Positions 61,894 through 64,000 of a stretch of DNA of 64,000 nucleotides are shown here, piece after piece. The notes under the pieces were generated by a model, which was given only the letters and a program-made list of their open reading frames with translations, was not told the DNA's origin and searched no databases. Every line of letters begins with the position of its first letter. Position 1 is the stretch's first letter. The DNA comes from Wansuia hejianensis (GTDB lineage: Bacteria > Bacillota > Clostridia > Lachnospirales > Lachnospiraceae), in contig NZ_CP060635.1 of the NCBI RefSeq assembly GCF_014337215.1, positions 1,749,501-1,813,500 on the forward strand. Direction: 5' to 3'. The translations under genes were made by a program, and so were the position numbers.

Positions 61894-62643
61894 TTACATA
61901 GCTTTTCCCCAGACCAGCCAGAGTACATATTGTCCACTGTTCACGTTAGCTATAACCGTATATCCTCCGTAACTTACACGCTGGATACTCTTGACATAAT
62001 TATTTGTTCCATCCTGTACAGCAAAAACATTCAGCAAAATATAACCATTTTTATCATTGATATGGCACCAATCCGATGTAAAAGTGACCGTGCGTTGCTC
62101 CGTAGATATGAGTCCGCCTAAATTACTGTTTAGTCTATCAATCTCCTCCCTTACCATTCTCAAATCAGCAATCTCTGTAAATCTAGAAACAATTTCTTTT
62201 ACTGTTATTCCATTATATTCTACAGAATACAAGGGCATCTCATGTAAAGTCGCTCCCTTTCTTATATCACCTATCATTGCTGTGGGTTCTACTGGTATCT
62301 CTGTGGTCTCAGCTCCTTTTTTCACAGCTACTTCTACGCTTTCAATCCCTGTTTCTGCATTTTTTTCATAACGTGCCACTATAAGATCAATTCTCTTATT
62401 TCCCTGGGTTCCATTTTCCAGTACAACACTTTCATAAGTTCCTGGCAATATCCTATAATGCACCCCCTGCATAATTCCTTCTCCGTCATAGATTCTCAGC
62501 TCATTATTGGATATTAGTGAATATTCAAACTTTCTTCCCACTGTCAAGACTCCGTCCTTGGCAGAAAAAATCCCCTGATTAAAACTACCGGCATCATTAG
62601 CCGTTATATGCGGCCTTCCACCATAACCTGTTACAATATTCAT
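61894..62643 (-). CDS. phage tail-fibre/receptor-binding protein with invertible C-terminus
   Basis: A 249-residue protein at the tail tip. Residues 1-120 form a conserved attachment part (MNIVTGYGGRPHITANDAGS; RIDLIVARYEKNAETG is a phage upper-baseplate/fibre feature I recall in Clostridial phages). Residues 150-171 look like a short trimerising coil (VREEIDRLNSNL). The repeat AAACAGTAAT encodes NSN at 172-174; everything after it (75 residues, ending QYVLWLVWGKAM) is replaceable by cassettes A, B or C. The ATG at 62643 follows GAAGGAGAATAAGTT. Confidence 0.8.
   Translation of the reverse strand: MNIVTGYGGRPHITANDAGSFNQGIFSAKDGVLTVGRKFEYSLISNNELRIYDGEGIMQGVHYRILPGTYESVVLENGTQGNKRIDLIVARYEKNAETGIESVEVAVKKGAETTEIPVEPTAMIGDIRKGATLHEMPLYSVEYNGITVKEIVSRFTEIADLRMVREEIDRLNSNLGGLISTEQRTVTFTSDWCHINDKNGYILLNVFAVQDGTNNYVKSIQRVSYGGYTVIANVNSGQYVLWLVWGKAM
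62118..62131 (-). repeat. shufflon crossover site in the active fibre gene
   Basis: AAACAGTAATTTAG on the minus strand, inside the fibre coding sequence, inverted relative to the identical 14 bp at 61573-61586. The 10-bp core occurs at all four cassette junctions. Confidence 0.8.
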
Positions 62644-62646
62644 AAC

Positions 62647-63624
62647 TTATTCTCCTTCTATTTTATATTCAACATTAGCTTTTTGATTTTTTAATTTCAA
62701 TACTTTGCCTACAACAGGCTTTTTTACATATATCCCCGTAATATAGTCTCGGCCCGATATAGTATCTCCTATTTCAATTCCAAAGTCGCCAACATCAGCA
62801 AGTTCCGCTTCAAATCTTTTATAATCCATTAGTTCCGTAAATTTCTCAGTTCCCTTGTCCACCATCTCATTTACTTCGCAATTTACCTCATAGACAACTA
62901 CTCTTTCATTTCTACCTTTATAATACTGGTTGGTACCAATGCTTCCGTCCGGCTGCGCATATAAATGGATCACTGGTCTGGGATCCATATCATCCTTTCC
63001 CAGACAAATCATATGGTTGAATTCTCTTCTACTTTCGAAACAGGTAAATTTCAAACGGCTATCCTGACTCATTTCTACTCTATCACTATAGTCTACAGAA
63101 GGCACTGCTTCATATTGTACATAACCCCCATATCGATTCTGTATGTAGATTAATTTCAAGCGATATTCGACAGATCTCAAAATTCTGTTAATTCCTTCGA
63201 GGAGCGTACAATAGGCTTCTAGTTTGAAATCAGTTACATAAGTTTCCGTGTTATGTACCGCCACCAGCATCAAGCTGTCAAATTGCGATCCAATCAGTTG
63301 TTCAAGCACATTATTTAGTTCTCCACTGACAGCCTTATAAGACTGCCCTGCATCTGGCAATATAACTTTTTTATTCAACATTCCCCGCCAGGTATCGCCA
63401 CGCACATAGATAATCCCGTCATCGGCAACACTTTCTATCTCCTGTATAATTCCTCCATATTCAGTTCCTGGCACATACAGCATTGATCCATAGTCTAGCC
63501 TGTTCTCCCAGTTTAGATAAGAAACAGATAATTCAAAGTCATTCTGTAAACCCAATTCTATATCTATATCCTCATATACATTTCGGATTTCTCTTCCGTC
63601 AGGAGCTGCAAGTATTAATTCCAT
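62647..63624 (-). CDS. phage baseplate hub / Gp37-like tail protein
   Basis: A 325-residue protein matching the siphovirus ReqiPepy6 Gp37-like family: beta-rich start ELILAAPDGREIRNVYEDID, then LNWENRLDYGSMLYVPGTEY, GIIYVRGDTWRGMLNKK and RREFNHMICLGKDD, and the end GDTISGRDYITGIYVKKPV. It forms part of the tail tip that carries the fibre. It overlaps the upstream tail gene by 10 nt and precedes the fibre by 3 nt. Confidence 0.85.
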   Translation of the reverse strand: MELILAAPDGREIRNVYEDIDIELGLQNDFELSVSYLNWENRLDYGSMLYVPGTEYGGIIQEIESVADDGIIYVRGDTWRGMLNKKVILPDAGQSYKAVSGELNNVLEQLIGSQFDSLMLVAVHNTETYVTDFKLEAYCTLLEGINRILRSVEYRLKLIYIQNRYGGYVQYEAVPSVDYSDRVEMSQDSRLKFTCFESRREFNHMICLGKDDMDPRPVIHLYAQPDGSIGTNQYYKGRNERVVVYEVNCEVNEMVDKGTEKFTELMDYKRFEAELADVGDFGIEIGDTISGRDYITGIYVKKPVVGKVLKLKNQKANVEYKIEGE

Positions 63625-64000
63625 TTGGGTTCACTCCTTTCATGAAATAGGATAATATCAAACCCGAAATTGCCCGACCAGTTTATCTGATGTATACCGG
63701 CAGGTATTTTTTCGAAAATACTTTGTTCCTTTAACCGGTTATTATATTCACTGATTTTAGTTCCGTCATTTTTCACCCGGCATACCGTATGCTCCTTGCT
63801 GTCTATCACAAGGTATTCTTTTTCCTCTATAGTTGTATATACTTGATACGCCTGATTTTGGATATAAACCGCAGGGTCAGATGCAGGGCCATAAATAATC
63901 ATTTTGAAATGGCTATCTGTGTAATGGTCATTTTCCAAATAATCAATTCCCCTTTTTAAGGGTGTCATATCATATGGATAGTCATAAGCATAATCCAGAT
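63615..64000 (-). CDS. phage distal tail-like protein, N-terminus beyond window
   Basis: The frame stays open past the window edge, reading LDYAYDYPYDMTPLKRGIDY onward, so the methionine at 63968 is internal. The visible 128 or so residues are beta-rich (YGPASDPAVYIQNQAYQVYT, IPAGIHQINWSGNFGFDIIL) and resemble the C-terminal part of Dit-like distal tail proteins, which join tail tube and baseplate. It is followed with overlap by the Gp37-like gene. Family inferred from position and fold. Confidence 0.7.
   Translation of the reverse strand, partial: LDYAYDYPYDMTPLKRGIDYLENDHYTDSHFKMIIYGPASDPAVYIQNQAYQVYTTIEEKEYLVIDSKEHTVCRVKNDGTKISEYNNRLKEQSIFEKIPAGIHQINWSGNFGFDIILFHERSEPKWN

Larger units (their letters stand above)
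58303..64000 (-). mobile_element. tail-to-lysis end of a prophage or phage-tail-like element
   Basis: The late genes read leftwards in the usual order: tail protein, baseplate hub, fibre with variable ends, XhlA-like, holin, endolysin. Capsid, portal and integrase genes are not in the window and would lie beyond 64000. A tailocin cannot be excluded. No attachment site is visible. Confidence 0.85.

Noticed and set aside
58420..64000. CRISPR or anti-phage system near the phage genes
   Set aside because: No spaced direct repeats; the four short repeats are all at cassette junctions and fit recombination sites.

Overview
The window looks like part of a Gram-positive, anaerobic Clostridia chromosome, most likely Lachnospiraceae. 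This rests on recognisable versions of ThyA, PckA, a long-N-terminus ClpX and HtrA, on strong AGGAGG-type ribosome sites, and on TTGACA-N17-TATAAT promoters. No 16S gene is present, so the genus cannot be named. Nearly all genes lie on the minus strand. The left third is of moderate GC; from about 16 kb to 54 kb the DNA is visibly more AT-rich, as expected for a laterally acquired surface-polysaccharide locus.

Layout. 1-15.8 kb is housekeeping: ispG (cut by the window edge), a thyA-folA unit, a CLC antiporter of fluoride type, mscL with a zinc ribbon, a TetR regulator with a cation/proton antiporter, pckA divergent from a LysR regulator, an lspA-like gene, a zinc-ribbon protein, clpX, htrA and glmS. 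15.8-54 kb is a cell-wall glycopolymer locus: two large glycosyltransferases (one a 1865-residue fusion), an ABC exporter (wzm/wzt), rmlA/B/C, two long secreted proteins built from GBS Bsp-like repeats (one ending in an L,D-transpeptidase, one in an unassigned domain), a GT-C-like membrane protein, GtrA, a CDP-3,6-dideoxyhexose set (rfbF/G/H), an LTA-synthase-like phosphotransferase carrying the same repeats, an NAD-dependent oxidoreductase, a PfkB kinase, an aldolase fused to a second domain, a ThDP enzyme, a GtrB-like transferase, two decayed genes and an LCP ligase. 54-58.3 kb is a mobile-element graveyard: an IS110 element sitting precisely in an integrase-like gene, a 90-bp perfect palindrome inside its transposase, a decayed IS4-like transposase, and a complete IS3-family element. 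58.3-64 kb is the tail and lysis end of a prophage or phage-tail-like element.

The most striking system is in the phage part. The tail-fibre gene (61894-62643) carries a short repeat in its coding sequence. Three silent alternative 3' ends, two inverted and one direct, each begin with the same 10-bp repeat in the same reading frame, and a complete tyrosine recombinase gene sits between the two convergent pairs of 3' ends. This is the architecture of a compact shufflon that would change the phage receptor-binding tip.

A second candidate novelty is the sugar pathway. rfbF, rfbG and rfbH make CDP-4-keto-3,6-dideoxyglucose. A pyruvate-type ThDP enzyme, an aldolase fusion, a sugar kinase and a reductase lie nearby and could build a branched or chain-extended sugar, as YerE does in yersiniose synthesis. 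The polymer would be assembled by the glycosyltransferases, exported by Wzm/Wzt, attached to the wall by LCP and possibly decorated by the LTA-synthase-like enzyme.
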